A DNA stretch of 43,848 nt, from the NCBI GenBank assembly GCA_009837395.1, contig VXTP01000007.1:1-43848 (forward strand). Reading direction: 5' to 3'. Position numbers and translations under genes: made by a program. Position 1 is the stretch's first letter, and every line of letters begins with the position of its first letter. The stretch is from Gemmatimonadota bacterium. Lineage in GTDB: Bacteria; JAAXHH01. A model generated the notes under the pieces. It was not told the origin of the DNA and searched no databases. It was given only the letters and a program-made list of their open reading frames with translations. Of this stretch, positions 1 to 9,168 are shown piece after piece.

Positions 1-5
1 AATCA

Positions 6-893
6 ATGCCATCCGAAGAAAAGATCGACCCGCGCGTCTTCGAACTGTATGACGAATACTGCCACGGCTATATCGACAGGCGCACGTTTCTCAGCCGCGC
101 CGCCGCGATCACGATCGGCGGCGTCACCGCGCTATCGATGGCGCAGGCGCTGCTGCCGCGCTACGCCGAGGCCCAGACGATCTCCTTCACCGACCGGCGG
201 ATCAAGGGCACGTACGTCGAGTACCCGTCGCCCGGCGGTAACTCCGGGACCATGCGCGGCTACCTCGTGCAACCCACGGGCGACGGGCCTTTTCCCGCCG
301 TGATCATCTTCCACGAGAACCGGGGGCTGAACCCTTACATTGAGGACGTGGCGCGGCGAGCGGCCGTGGCCGGGTTTCTCGCGCTGGCCCCGGACGGCCT
401 GGCGCCGATCGGCGGTTACCCCGGCAACGATGACGATGGCCGTACCATGCAGCGAAGCCTCGACCGGGAGAAGCTGGACCAGGACATGATCAACAGCGCG
501 CGGTTTCTGAAGGGTCATGCGCTTTCGAACGGCCACCTCGGCGCTACGGGCTTCTGCTGGGGCGGGGGGATGACCAATCGCCTCGCGGTGGCCCTCGGCA
601 GCGACCTGGATGCCGGCGTGCCGTACTATGGCGCCACGGCCGCGAGCGAGGACGTGCCGAAGATCGAGGCGGCCCTGATGATCATTTACGCGGGGACCGA
701 CCGGCGCATCAACGCCATGTGGCCGGAGTACGAGGAAGCGCTCAAAGCCAACGGGGTAACGTACGAGATGCGCATGTTCGAGGGGACGCTCCACGGTTTC
801 CACAACAACTCGACGCCCCGGTACAACGAGACAGCGGCGGCGCAGGCGTGGAACCTCACCGTGGGCTTCTTCCGTAGACACCTCGCGGAATAA
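6..893 (+). CDS. Dienelactone hydrolase family protein, probable Tat-exported
   Basis: This is a 295-residue alpha/beta hydrolase of the dienelactone hydrolase (DLH) family. The nucleophile elbow GFCWGG places the catalytic cysteine at C184; D232 (in YAGTDRR) and H263 (in TLHGFH) complete a Cys-Asp-His triad in the expected order. Near the N-terminus DRRTFLSRAAA (R25-R26) followed by a hydrophobic stretch and an AEA site near residue 55 resembles a twin-arginine signal, so export to the periplasm is inferred. The family hydrolyses lactones or esters; the substrate here is unknown. The ATG at 6 lies at the window edge, so an upstream start cannot be excluded. It is followed 17 bp later by a PLP enzyme, suggesting one transcript. 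Confidence 0.85.
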   Translation: MPSEEKIDPRVFELYDEYCHGYIDRRTFLSRAAAITIGGVTALSMAQALLPRYAEAQTISFTDRRIKGTYVEYPSPGGNSGTMRGYLVQPTGDGPFPAVIIFHENRGLNPYIEDVARRAAVAGFLALAPDGLAPIGGYPGNDDDGRTMQRSLDREKLDQDMINSARFLKGHALSNGHLGATGFCWGGGMTNRLAVALGSDLDAGVPYYGATAASEDVPKIEAALMIIYAGTDRRINAMWPEYEEALKANGVTYEMRMFEGTLHGFHNNSTPRYNETAAAQAWNLTVGFFRRHLAE

Positions 894-910
894 GGAGAAG
901 AGGAAAATCC

Positions 911-2047
911 ATGGATATCGCACAGATTAGAGACCAGATGCCGGGGCTGCAGTTCGGCGTCTACCTGAACACCGGGGGAATCGGCCAGTCGCCGGTCTGT
1001 GTTAACAAAGCGATGGCCGAGGGCTATCAGCAGATGCTCAGCGGCATTATGAGTCCCGCCGACCAGTACTCCGCGATGGAGCGGGCGGCATCGGAAATGC
1101 CGGCCAGGATCGCCGGCTTCTTCGGGGCCGATGCCGGGGAAATCGCGTTGACGATGAGCACCGGAGAGGGCTACGGCATGGTACTCGGCGGGTTAAGCTG
1201 GCAGCCGGGCGACGAGGTGATCATCACCAACGAAGAACACCCGGTACCCCTGCAGGCCGCCGAGGGCCTGGCGGACCGGGTAGGGGCCGTCGTCAAGGTA
1301 GTCGAGATCGACCAGGACAAGGACGTTTTCCTGCATCGGCTGGAAGACATCATCACCCCGCGGACCCGGATGTTCTGCTTCAGCCACGTCACGACGGATA
1401 CCGGGAACCGGTTGCCCGCCCGGGAGATCTGCGCGCTGGCGCGGTCGCGGGGCATTCTCACGCTCTGGGACGGTTGCCAGGCCGTCGGGCAGTTCCCGGT
1501 GGATCTTCATGACATGGGCTGCGATTTCTACGCCACCAACTGCTACAAGTGGATGCTCGCGCCCATGGGCACCGGGTTTCTCTATGTCCGCAAAGATGCG
1601 CAGCAGGTCCTGAAACCGCTTCGGCGGCCCCACGCGCCGGATGGCACGGCCCGCCAGTACGAGACCGGTACGCCGTCGAGCATGCTCTACCAGGGTCTCG
1701 AAGCCAGTCTCGATTTCATGGACGGCATCGGGGGTCCCCAGGCGATCGCGGAGGAGGCCGGCCGCAAGGCGGAATCGCTGCGCACGCGCTTCGACGCCAT
1801 TCCCGGCGTGCGGGTCATCAGTTCGCGCTGTGCTGATACCCGGACCGGCATCGTCGCTTTCGCCGTCGAGGGCATGGAGGGTAACGAAGTCTCCGAGGCG
1901 CTCCGGAACCGCTGGCAAATCACCCAGCGTGCCACCTACATCAACAAACCGACCGGCGTGCGGATCTCGGTGGCGTTCTACACCAGCGATGTCGAGTTGG
2001 ACACGCTGGTCGAAGCGGTGACGACCCTGGCGGGGGAGATGAATTAG
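911..2047 (+). CDS. Class V aminotransferase-fold PLP enzyme (cysteine desulfurase / isopenicillin N epimerase-like)
   Basis: This 378-residue protein has the fold-type I PLP pattern of class V aminotransferases. The motif NCYKWML contains the probable Schiff-base lysine K213, preceded by a conserved aspartate region (LWDGCQAVGQ) that would bind the pyridine nitrogen. The first 20 residues (YLNTGGIGQSP) match the substrate-binding N-terminus of the isopenicillin N epimerase/selenocysteine lyase branch. No cysteine-desulfurase-type catalytic Cys loop is evident, so the reaction (racemase, lyase or transaminase) cannot be named. A strong purine-rich Shine-Dalgarno (AAGGAGAAGAGG) just after the preceding stop supports the ATG at 911 and co-transcription with the hydrolase. 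Confidence 0.85.
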   Translation: MDIAQIRDQMPGLQFGVYLNTGGIGQSPVCVNKAMAEGYQQMLSGIMSPADQYSAMERAASEMPARIAGFFGADAGEIALTMSTGEGYGMVLGGLSWQPGDEVIITNEEHPVPLQAAEGLADRVGAVVKVVEIDQDKDVFLHRLEDIITPRTRMFCFSHVTTDTGNRLPAREICALARSRGILTLWDGCQAVGQFPVDLHDMGCDFYATNCYKWMLAPMGTGFLYVRKDAQQVLKPLRRPHAPDGTARQYETGTPSSMLYQGLEASLDFMDGIGGPQAIAEEAGRKAESLRTRFDAIPGVRVISSRCADTRTGIVAFAVEGMEGNEVSEALRNRWQITQRATYINKPTGVRISVAFYTSDVELDTLVEAVTTLAGEMN

Positions 2048-2058
2048 CGGCTGGCAGA

Positions 2059-2097
2059 ATCTGGATGGTACAGTTCCCCTGAATCGAAAATCCAGAT
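2059..2097. terminator. Possible bidirectional terminator hairpin
   Basis: Between the convergent 3' ends of the PLP enzyme gene and the MarR gene, ATCTGGAT (2059-2066) and ATCCAGAT (2090-2097) are exact reverse complements, giving an 8-bp stem with a 23-nt loop. There is no clear U-tract, so the role is inferred from position only. Confidence 0.3.
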
Positions 2098-2112
2098 ACC
2101 CCGCTGCGTGAT

Positions 2113-2583
2113 TTAGCCCGAACCGGAACCACTCCGGGGCCGCGACATCTCTTCATCGCGGCAGAACAGCTCCAGTGAGGCGACGACGGATTCCAGTTGC
2201 GCATCGTCCCACGCTTCGGCCATGCTGGTCGCACGTTGCGTCACGAGTTCCAGGTACCGGTTCGCCACCAGCTTTCCCATGGCCGTTATTTCGCAGATCA
2301 CGACCCTTCGATCATCCGGATCCGATTTTCTGTTCAGGTACTTTCGGTCGACCAGTTTTTTGACGACGTTCGTGGCGTGTGACTGCGTACTGCCCAGGTG
2401 ATCGGCAATCGCGCTCATCCGCAGCGGTCCGTTCTGATTCAACACCTGGAGCGTGTTGACGTGATGGACGTTCAGATCCAGCACCCGCAGCCTGACCCAG
2501 TTCCCGCCGGACATCAGACGAGTCAACTGGTCCACCACGGACACGAACCGGTCCGTTAACTCCCCTCTCCGGTGTTTATCCAT
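2113..2583 (-). CDS. MarR family transcriptional regulator
   Basis: This winged-helix regulator has a 156-residue product if it starts at the ATG at 2583 (MDKHRRGEL). That start gives the usual MarR length; extending to 2706 adds about 40 residues with no family resemblance. The DNA-binding core is recognisable: MSAIADHLGSTQSHATNVVK is the helix-turn-helix and SDPDDRRVVICEITAMG is the wing with its DxRR signature. The protein would bind as a dimer to a palindromic operator and release on ligand binding. It diverges from the AddAB-like operon, with a 381-bp region between them containing several palindromes, so autoregulation and possibly control of the nuclease operon are inferred. The C-terminus ends in a short Gly-Ser tail. 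Confidence 0.85.
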   Translation of the reverse strand: MDKHRRGELTDRFVSVVDQLTRLMSGGNWVRLRVLDLNVHHVNTLQVLNQNGPLRMSAIADHLGSTQSHATNVVKKLVDRKYLNRKSDPDDRRVVICEITAMGKLVANRYLELVTQRATSMAEAWDDAQLESVVASLELFCRDEEMSRPRSGSGSG

Positions 2584-2964
2584 AATCTCGCTCTCGCTGC
2601 GACAACCGTAAGTGCCGTTGACCTGGTTTCGGTATACTGTATTGAACCTGGTTCCGTATCGAACCTGGCATCTTTGCACACTGCACTGCAAATCGAACTG
2701 CAACACGTGTGCATGGGTTAATATTTACTTATGCCGGTGACACTTAGGCTATGTCAAGCAATATCTAATAAAAACGAATAATACGGTAGTAATTATATAA
2801 AAATTCGATTTATTTTATCTTTCAGTTGCGTTTTGTCCAATCAGAAACTGCTTTCCTCTTTTCACACGCATCGACACATTTTCTGCTCTGAGCCACGGAT
2901 TCGGGCCGAAACCATCCGATTTTACGCCAGGACCACCTTACGCATTGACCCGGGAATTGCTGCC
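2584..2964. promoter_or_regulatory. Divergent regulatory region with candidate MarR operators and AT-rich island
   Basis: No gene is supported in these 381 bases. On the MarR side lie GAACCTGGTTC (2644-2654, perfect palindrome with central T), three ACCTGG direct repeats (2621, 2646, 2663), TTGCACACTGCACTGCAA (2674-2691, arms TTGCA/TGCAA) and ACACGTGT (2703-2710). Bases 2720-2825 are strikingly AT-rich against a GC-rich background, as expected for promoters serving both directions. A TTG-initiated extension of the downstream reading frame from 2833 exists but shows no family similarity. Confidence 0.5.
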
Positions 2965-5685
2965 ATGACCGTAATCACCGCAACCATCCGTCTCGCACGC
3001 GAACTCCGGCGCGATCATGATCGGGGTCAGGAGGCGGCGGGGCGGGCTTCGTGGCCTACCGCACAGATCATGCCGCTGTCCGCATGGCTGGCGGATACGT
3101 GGAAGAACGGGCTGTTCTCCGATCACCCTGCGACGGCGGAACTGGCGGCGAACCGCCTGCTCCGGCCGGCCGAAGAACGGTTGATCTGGGAAGACGTCAT
3201 CCGATCCATGGCCGAAGACTCGCTGCTGGACATTCCCTCGACGGCGGAAGCCGCCGCCCGGTCCTGGGAACGCCTGTGTAGCTGGGCGATACCGCTCGAC
3301 AACGAGTTGTGGAATGAATCCCTGGACGCCCGGACTTTCCTGGGCTGGGTCCGGGCGTTCCAGGCACGTTGCCAACGAAACGGCTGGATTTCGAGCGCCG
3401 AGCTGCCCGCGTCGGTCGCGGATTTCGTAGAACAGGGCGCGGCACCGGTTTCCGGCGAGGTTGAATTCGCGGGATTCCTCGAGCTTTCGCCGGTGCAGCA
3501 ACGCCTGATCGAAGCCCTTCGAGGACGCGGCGTGAAGGTCAGGGAGAGCGCACACACCGATGAAGCCGGCGACGCCGTGTGCGTGGGCTTTGCCGACGCC
3601 GGCCGGGAGATCCGCGCCGCCGCCGAATGGGCGCGCCATTGCCTGGAAAGCGATCCGGACGCGCGCGACCCGGCGTACCGGGTCGGCATCGTCGTGCCCG
3701 ATCTGGATCAGCAAAGAAACGAGATCGAGCGGGTATTCGGCGAAATGCTGCACCCCCGGAACCGGCTCCGTCCGGAACTAGATCCGACGCGGTGCTTCAA
3801 CATTTCCCTTGGCCGGCCGCTCGATGAATATCCCGTCATTCAGACGGCGTTCCTGTTCCTTGGCATCGACCCTGGTGATCTTTCCGTCGAACGCGCCGGC
3901 CGCGTGTTGCGATCCCCCTTTCTGCCCGGGGCCGCGGAGGAGATGACCAGCCGCGCCTTGCTGGACGCGGACCTGCGCGCCGTCGGCGCGCCGGACTTGT
4001 CTCTCTCGGATGTGATCGGACTGGCCCGGAAACGAAAGGGTGCGGACGGGTGTCCCATACTCGTGACGCGGCTCGGGACCTGGTCGGAAACGTACAAGAC
4101 GCTTCAGAACCTGCGGCTGCCCAGCGACTGGGCGCCGGCCCTTTCCGCCTTCCTTCGCGACCTCGGATGGCCCGGAGACCGCACGCTCGACAGTATCGAA
4201 TACCAGACCCTGGAAGTCTGGCGCGAGTTGCTCTCCGATCTGGCCAACCTGGACGACGTGTTCGGGCGCGTACCGCTCCACCAGGCGGTGGACGTACTGA
4301 GGAACCTGGCTTCGGCCAGGCAGTTTCAGCCGGAATCCGCGCCGGCCCCGGTCCAGATCCTGGGTGTCTACGAAAGCTCCGGACTCCGTTTCGACCGGCT
4401 CTGGTTAATGGGACTGCATGACGGCGTTTGGCCGGCCGATCCCGCGCCCGACCCGTTTATTCCTATACGCCTTCAGCGCCGGTACGGCCTGCCCGGGTCA
4501 TCGCCGAACCGGGTACTCGAGTCCACCCGGATGCTCACCGGACGTCTTCTCTCTTCTGCGCCATCCGTCGTCGTCAGCTACCCCGAGCGGGAGGAGGATG
4601 CGGACCTGGCCGTCAGTCCGCTCATTCGCATGCTGCCCGAGACCTCGGCCGCCGGCCTGGGGATCCCGCCGCCCGGCGACGACGAGGGATTCCGCGGCGA
4701 CGACGAAGATATCTCCGACGCTTCCGCGCTGGAGGTCCTGCACGACCACTACGGACCGGCGAGCGATGACGTGGCGCTCAGGGGCGGGACCTTCCTGTTC
4801 AAGCTACAGGCGGCCTGCCCGTTCAAGGCTTTTGCCGAACTGAGACTCGGCGCCAGGGCCCTCGAGGAACCTGAGCCCGGCCTGAACGCGCTCGACCGGG
4901 GAAGGCTCCTGCACCGCGTGCTCGAACGGATCTGGGGGCGGCTGAAGTCCCACGGGCACCTGTTCGCGGCGACGGAAGAAGGGCTGGCGGACCTGGTCCG
5001 CGGGCACGTCGAACCCGAGGTCCGAAGGATCCTGGGCGGGCGGATCGGGCGCAATCCCCGTCTTGCGGAGATCGAGCAGGCCAGGCTGGTGCGCATCATC
5101 GGTGAATGGATGGGGCTGGAACGGCAGCGGAAGCCGTTCATGGTGGTCGACCAGGAGGAGATCCGGTCGGTTGAAGTCGGCGGTATCGAGGTGAATATCC
5201 GGGTGGACCGGGTGGACCGCCTGGAGGACGGGAAGCTGGTCATCCTGGACTACAAGTCCGGGGAATGCGGCCCTGCCGACTGGGCGGGCGCGAGACCGGA
5301 CGAACCCCAGTTGCCCATATACGCCGTTACCGCGGAAGCCGAGGTGGCGGGCGTCCTGTTCGCCAGGCTGCGGACGGGCGAACTGGGATTCAGGGGGCTG
5401 GCGGAATCCCAGGATATTGCGCCGGGGATCCGGGTACCGGAAAGTCAGCCGCCGATAGCGCAGACCATTGGCGACTGGAAGGCGGTGCTGAATGACCTCG
5501 GCCGCGGCTTCCGGGAAGGCCGGGCGCACGTGGATCCCAAGGACCCCGCCAAGACCTGCCGTTACTGCGAACTGCCGGCCCTGTGCCGGATCAGCCAGGG
5601 GACGGTGGAACTGGACGAACCGGATGAAGCGGAGCAGCCACAGGTACTGGATGTACAGGAGGAGCCGGAAAATGACCGTGGTTGA
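2965..5685 (+). CDS. AddB-like PD-(D/E)XK nuclease with iron-sulfur cysteines (probable DNA repair protein)
   Basis: This protein (906 residues from the ATG at 2965) resembles the AddB-like subunit that pairs with a UvrD-type helicase in recombinational repair. The N-terminal two thirds look like a degenerate helicase fold (TVITATIRLARELR at the start; VQILGVYESSGLRFDRLWLM mid-protein). The C-terminal nuclease core has VILDYKS (D762, K764). Four cysteines fit an AddB-type [4Fe-4S] staple: C618 in QAACPFKAFAE, then C865, C868 and C874 in TCRYCELPALC. The first domain-like residues begin right at M1, so 2965 is preferred over a TTG at 2833. It overlaps the helicase gene by 14 bp, implying translational coupling. 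TIGR03623-type membership is my inference. Confidence 0.82.
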   Translation: MTVITATIRLARELRRDHDRGQEAAGRASWPTAQIMPLSAWLADTWKNGLFSDHPATAELAANRLLRPAEERLIWEDVIRSMAEDSLLDIPSTAEAAARSWERLCSWAIPLDNELWNESLDARTFLGWVRAFQARCQRNGWISSAELPASVADFVEQGAAPVSGEVEFAGFLELSPVQQRLIEALRGRGVKVRESAHTDEAGDAVCVGFADAGREIRAAAEWARHCLESDPDARDPAYRVGIVVPDLDQQRNEIERVFGEMLHPRNRLRPELDPTRCFNISLGRPLDEYPVIQTAFLFLGIDPGDLSVERAGRVLRSPFLPGAAEEMTSRALLDADLRAVGAPDLSLSDVIGLARKRKGADGCPILVTRLGTWSETYKTLQNLRLPSDWAPALSAFLRDLGWPGDRTLDSIEYQTLEVWRELLSDLANLDDVFGRVPLHQAVDVLRNLASARQFQPESAPAPVQILGVYESSGLRFDRLWLMGLHDGVWPADPAPDPFIPIRLQRRYGLPGSSPNRVLESTRMLTGRLLSSAPSVVVSYPEREEDADLAVSPLIRMLPETSAAGLGIPPPGDDEGFRGDDEDISDASALEVLHDHYGPASDDVALRGGTFLFKLQAACPFKAFAELRLGARALEEPEPGLNALDRGRLLHRVLERIWGRLKSHGHLFAATEEGLADLVRGHVEPEVRRILGGRIGRNPRLAEIEQARLVRIIGEWMGLERQRKPFMVVDQEEIRSVEVGGIEVNIRVDRVDRLEDGKLVILDYKSGECGPADWAGARPDEPQLPIYAVTAEAEVAGVLFARLRTGELGFRGLAESQDIAPGIRVPESQPPIAQTIGDWKAVLNDLGRGFREGRAHVDPKDPAKTCRYCELPALCRISQGTVELDEPDEAEQPQVLDVQEEPENDRG

Positions 5686-8600
5686 TCCTGCAGCGGACCA
5701 GCAGCAACGTATCGAGGCGCTCGATACGGCCCGGTCGTTCATCGTCCAAGCACCGGCGGGGTCCGGCAAGACTGAATTGCTGATCCAGCGGTTCCTGGCC
5801 TTGCTGGCCCGGGTGGACCGGCCGGAGGCCGTCGTGGCCATTACCTTTACCCGCAAGGCGGCCGCGGAGATGCGCCATCGCATCGTCGCGGCGTTGGGAA
5901 GCGCCGCCGGGCCGCGGCCGGTGACGCCCCACGAAGCCCATACCTGGAAGCTCGCACGGGAAGCCGTTGCCCGAAACGACCGGCTGGACTGGCGGTTGGC
6001 CGAGCATCCGGCGCGCCTGCGCATCCAGACGATCGATTCGCTCTGCGCCATGCTGGTGCGCAGGATGCCGTGGGTCTCCCGCATGGGCGCGGCGCTCCGG
6101 CCGGTGGATGACGCGGGACACCTGTATGCGCGCGCGGCCCGCCGGACGGTGTCCATGCTGGATGCCGAAGGGGCGCCGGCGGACGTGACCGGGGCGGTGG
6201 CCGTACTTCTTGCCCACCTGGATAACCACTTCGGGAGAGTCGAACAACTGCTGAGTGTCATGCTCGGCACCAGGGACCAGTGGATGCGGCACGTGGTCCA
6301 CCGTGGGCATCACACCGTGTTGCGTGAAGCCCCGGCACCTCGCGAACCTGCAACGGAGGGCGATGCCGTCACGGAGGGCAATGCCGGCGCGACCGGCGAT
6401 GCCCCGGTGCCTCGCGAGCACGAAGCGCTGCGTGCCCACCTGGAGGCCTCCATCGGTGAGGTCATCGAAAGCACCCTGGAACGGGTCCGGAACGGGTTCC
6501 CGGAGCGCTTTAGGGACGAAACTACCGCCCTCGCCCGGTTCGCGGCATCAAACCTGCGTGCGAGTAACCGGGCGAGTGTGATCGACGCGTGTCACGAGAT
6601 GACCGGGTTTCCGGGTTCCGATGCCGAGTCGCTCCCGTCCTGGATCGGGATCGTGGAGATGTTCTTAACCGGCCAGGGAACCCGGCGCCGCTCCCTGAAC
6701 GTCAACCAGGGATTCCCGCCGTCCGATGCCGGGCGCGACGCAAAAGAACGACTCGCCCGCATCGACCTGGACCCGGGAACCACCGAATCGTTGCACGAAT
6801 TGCGCACACTGCCCCCTCCGCGTTTCGATGAAAGGCAGTGGGACGTCCTGAACGCGCTGATGCTCCTGCTGCCCGTGGCGGTGGAGCAGCTCAGGATCGT
6901 CTTCCAGGAAGAGGGATGTGTCGACTTCACGGAGATCGGCATTGGCGCGCGGGCCGCCCTGGGTCCGGACGAAGCGCCCACCGACCTGGCCCGAAGCCTG
7001 GACGATCGCATCATGCACCTGCTCATCGACGAGTTCCAGGATACCTCCCAGAGCCAGTACGGCCTGCTCACCCGCCTCACCAGGGACTGGCGCCCTGATG
7101 ATGGCCGGACGCTGTTCCTGGTGGGCGATCCCATGCAGTCGATCTACGGGTTTCGCGAAGCGGAGGTAGGGCTGTTCCTTCAGGCCCGGAAGAACGGGGT
7201 TGGCGCCGTCCGCCCGGTCCCCCTCGCGCTATCGGTCAATTTCCGCTCACATCCACCCGTCGTGGATTGGGTGAACCACGTTTTGCGCGAAGCATTCCCC
7301 CTGAGCGAGGACTTCCTCTCGGGCGCGGTGACCTACGAGCCCTCCGAGGCGTTCAAGGCCGATGATCCAGACAGTTGCGTCCGCTTCCATCCCTTCCTCG
7401 ACCGCGACCAGGAGGCCGAAGCCGAACGCGTCGTCGAGATAATCACCGTGGCGCGGGCGCGGCGACCGGAAGAGACCATCGCCGTGCTGGTCCACGCCCG
7501 CAGTCATCTGGCCGGTATCGTTTCCGCCCTGAGAAGGAACGGGGTGAGATTCCGCGCCGTGGAGATCGACGCCCTGGGGGACCGTCCGGTGGTACGGGAC
7601 CTGCTCGCGCTCACACGGGCGCTCCTGCATCCCGGCGACCGGGTGGCCTGGCTGGCCCTGCTGCGCGCCCCGTGGTGCGGCCTCACGCTGACGGATCTCG
7701 AAGCCCTGGCCGGAGGCGACGCCCCGTCCGCGGTATGGGATCTCCTTCAGGAACCTGCGCGGCGGGAGCGGCTGTCACCGGACGCCCGATCCAGGATCGA
7801 CCGCATGATGCCCGTACTCACCGAGGCCTTCGCTTTGCGCGCGAGGTTGCCTGTCCGCCGGCTGGTGGAAGGCGTCTGGACCGCGCTGGGTGGACCGGCC
7901 TGCCTGGAGACCCGGACCGACCGCGAAGACGCTGCCGCTTTTCTCGATCTCCTGGAACGGGTGCAGGACGGCCTGGGGATCCCGGACGAGAAGGCCTTCG
8001 CCGACGACGTCGCGCGCCTTTTCGCGCCATCCGACATCGAAGCAGCCGGGGACGTGCAGCTGCTGACTATTCATCGGGCCAAGGGCCTGGAGTTCGATAC
8101 GGTCATCCTGCCCGGACTGGGCCGCCTTCCGCGATCGGAGGACCCGAGGTTGCTCATGTGGCACGAATACGCCCGCGGCAGGCAGTCCCGGCTTCTGCTT
8201 GCGCCTATCCGCGCTACCGGCGGCGAAAAGGACCCGCTCTACGCCTACCTGGCCCGCATTGAATCGCAAAAGCGCGAAAACGAAAGGACCCGGCTGCTCT
8301 ACGTGGCCGCCACCCGGGCCCGGAAATGCCTGCATCTGCTCGGGCACGCCGTACCCGATCCGGAGAACGAATCCCTGAAGACTCCGGGTTCTCGGACCCT
8401 GCTGGCGAGGATCTGGCACGCCGTGGAGCCGGAGTTCCAGGAAGCACTGAAGGACTATGAGGGAAAAAGCCCGGAAGGCGAGACGGCCGCGGTAAAGCCC
8501 CGGGGGGTGCCGCTCCGTCGCCTGGTTACGGGCTGGACGCCCGGACCATTGCCCGAAGACATCGACTTCAAACCGCTATATGATCCGTCGGATCCCGACG

Positions 8601-9151
8601 GCCAGGAGTCGGGGCATCCTACCTTCGAATGGGTAACCGAACTTCAGCGCCGGGTAGGCGTCGTCGTGCACCAGATGCTGCAGCGCATGTACGCGCCGGA
8701 TCTCCTGGACTTCGGCGAGGACAGGCTTCGCACGGCGCTCCGGCAGGAAGGGCTGGCGGGTGAAAAGCTGGACGAGGCGGTTTCCCGAGCGCTGTCCGCC
8801 CTGGGGAACATTGTTGCGGACGAAAGGGGACGCTGGATACTGTCCCGGCACCCGCGCGACGAAAGAGAGCTAGCCCTGACCACGGTCCTCGACGGCCGGG
8901 CTCAAAGATACGTCGTGGACCGGACTTTCGTGTTCGAAGGGACGCGCTGGATCATCGATTACAAGACCAGCGACCATACCGGCGGGGATCTCGAGGGTTT
9001 TCTGGATAACGAACAGCAGCGGTACCGTAGCCAGCTGGAGGGCTATGCAGGCGTTCTGCAGTCGCTGGAATCCGGACCGGTCAACCTGGGCCTGTATTTC
9101 CCGATGCTGCAGGGATGGCGGACCTGGACGTACCCGGGGAACCCGCGTTGA
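5672..9151 (+). CDS. UvrD/Rep superfamily 1 helicase-nuclease, AddA-like
   Basis: This 1159-residue protein is the motor and second nuclease of an AddAB/RecBCD-like pair. Visible SF1A motifs are Walker A APAGSGKT (K33), motif Ia AITFTRKAAAEM, Walker B LLIDEFQDTSQ (D453, E454), motif III VGDPMQSIYGFR, motif IV LSVNFRSH, motif V LLTIHRAKGLEFD and motif VI LLYVAATRARK. The C-terminus carries WIIDYKTSD (D1096, K1098), a PD-(D/E)XK nuclease core. AGGAGGAG at 5657-5664, 7 nt before ATG 5672, decides the start; longer frames upstream run through the AddB-like gene. Residues 228-245 are a low-complexity insertion made of 18-bp repeats. Both subunits keep nuclease residues, so dual-strand degradation is likely. 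Confidence 0.9.
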   Translation: MTVVDPAADQQQRIEALDTARSFIVQAPAGSGKTELLIQRFLALLARVDRPEAVVAITFTRKAAAEMRHRIVAALGSAAGPRPVTPHEAHTWKLAREAVARNDRLDWRLAEHPARLRIQTIDSLCAMLVRRMPWVSRMGAALRPVDDAGHLYARAARRTVSMLDAEGAPADVTGAVAVLLAHLDNHFGRVEQLLSVMLGTRDQWMRHVVHRGHHTVLREAPAPREPATEGDAVTEGNAGATGDAPVPREHEALRAHLEASIGEVIESTLERVRNGFPERFRDETTALARFAASNLRASNRASVIDACHEMTGFPGSDAESLPSWIGIVEMFLTGQGTRRRSLNVNQGFPPSDAGRDAKERLARIDLDPGTTESLHELRTLPPPRFDERQWDVLNALMLLLPVAVEQLRIVFQEEGCVDFTEIGIGARAALGPDEAPTDLARSLDDRIMHLLIDEFQDTSQSQYGLLTRLTRDWRPDDGRTLFLVGDPMQSIYGFREAEVGLFLQARKNGVGAVRPVPLALSVNFRSHPPVVDWVNHVLREAFPLSEDFLSGAVTYEPSEAFKADDPDSCVRFHPFLDRDQEAEAERVVEIITVARARRPEETIAVLVHARSHLAGIVSALRRNGVRFRAVEIDALGDRPVVRDLLALTRALLHPGDRVAWLALLRAPWCGLTLTDLEALAGGDAPSAVWDLLQEPARRERLSPDARSRIDRMMPVLTEAFALRARLPVRRLVEGVWTALGGPACLETRTDREDAAAFLDLLERVQDGLGIPDEKAFADDVARLFAPSDIEAAGDVQLLTIHRAKGLEFDTVILPGLGRLPRSEDPRLLMWHEYARGRQSRLLLAPIRATGGEKDPLYAYLARIESQKRENERTRLLYVAATRARKCLHLLGHAVPDPENESLKTPGSRTLLARIWHAVEPEFQEALKDYEGKSPEGETAAVKPRGVPLRRLVTGWTPGPLPEDIDFKPLYDPSDPDGQESGHPTFEWVTELQRRVGVVVHQMLQRMYAPDLLDFGEDRLRTALRQEGLAGEKLDEAVSRALSALGNIVADERGRWILSRHPRDERELALTTVLDGRAQRYVVDRTFVFEGTRWIIDYKTSDHTGGDLEGFLDNEQQRYRSQLEGYAGVLQSLESGPVNLGLYFPMLQGWRTWTYPGNPR
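6353..6406 (+). repeat. 18-bp tandem array, 3 units, in-frame in AddA-like helicase
   Basis: Units at 6353, 6371 and 6389 encode TEGDAV, TEGNAG and ATGDAP. The array is flanked by a larger imperfect duplication (APAPRE before, APVPRE after), so two duplication scales are nested. Confidence 0.75.
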
Positions 9152-9168
9152 AACCCGAGAAAGACACC

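Noticed and set aside
2833-2964. TTG-initiated N-terminal extension of the AddB-like protein
   Set aside because: The extension is encoded in the regulatory region, has no similarity to the family, and family-like sequence begins exactly at ATG 2965.
4804-6270. A 488-codon open frame on the minus strand opposite the AddAB-like genes
   Set aside because: Antisense to catalytic motifs of both genes, no family resemblance and no ribosome-binding site.
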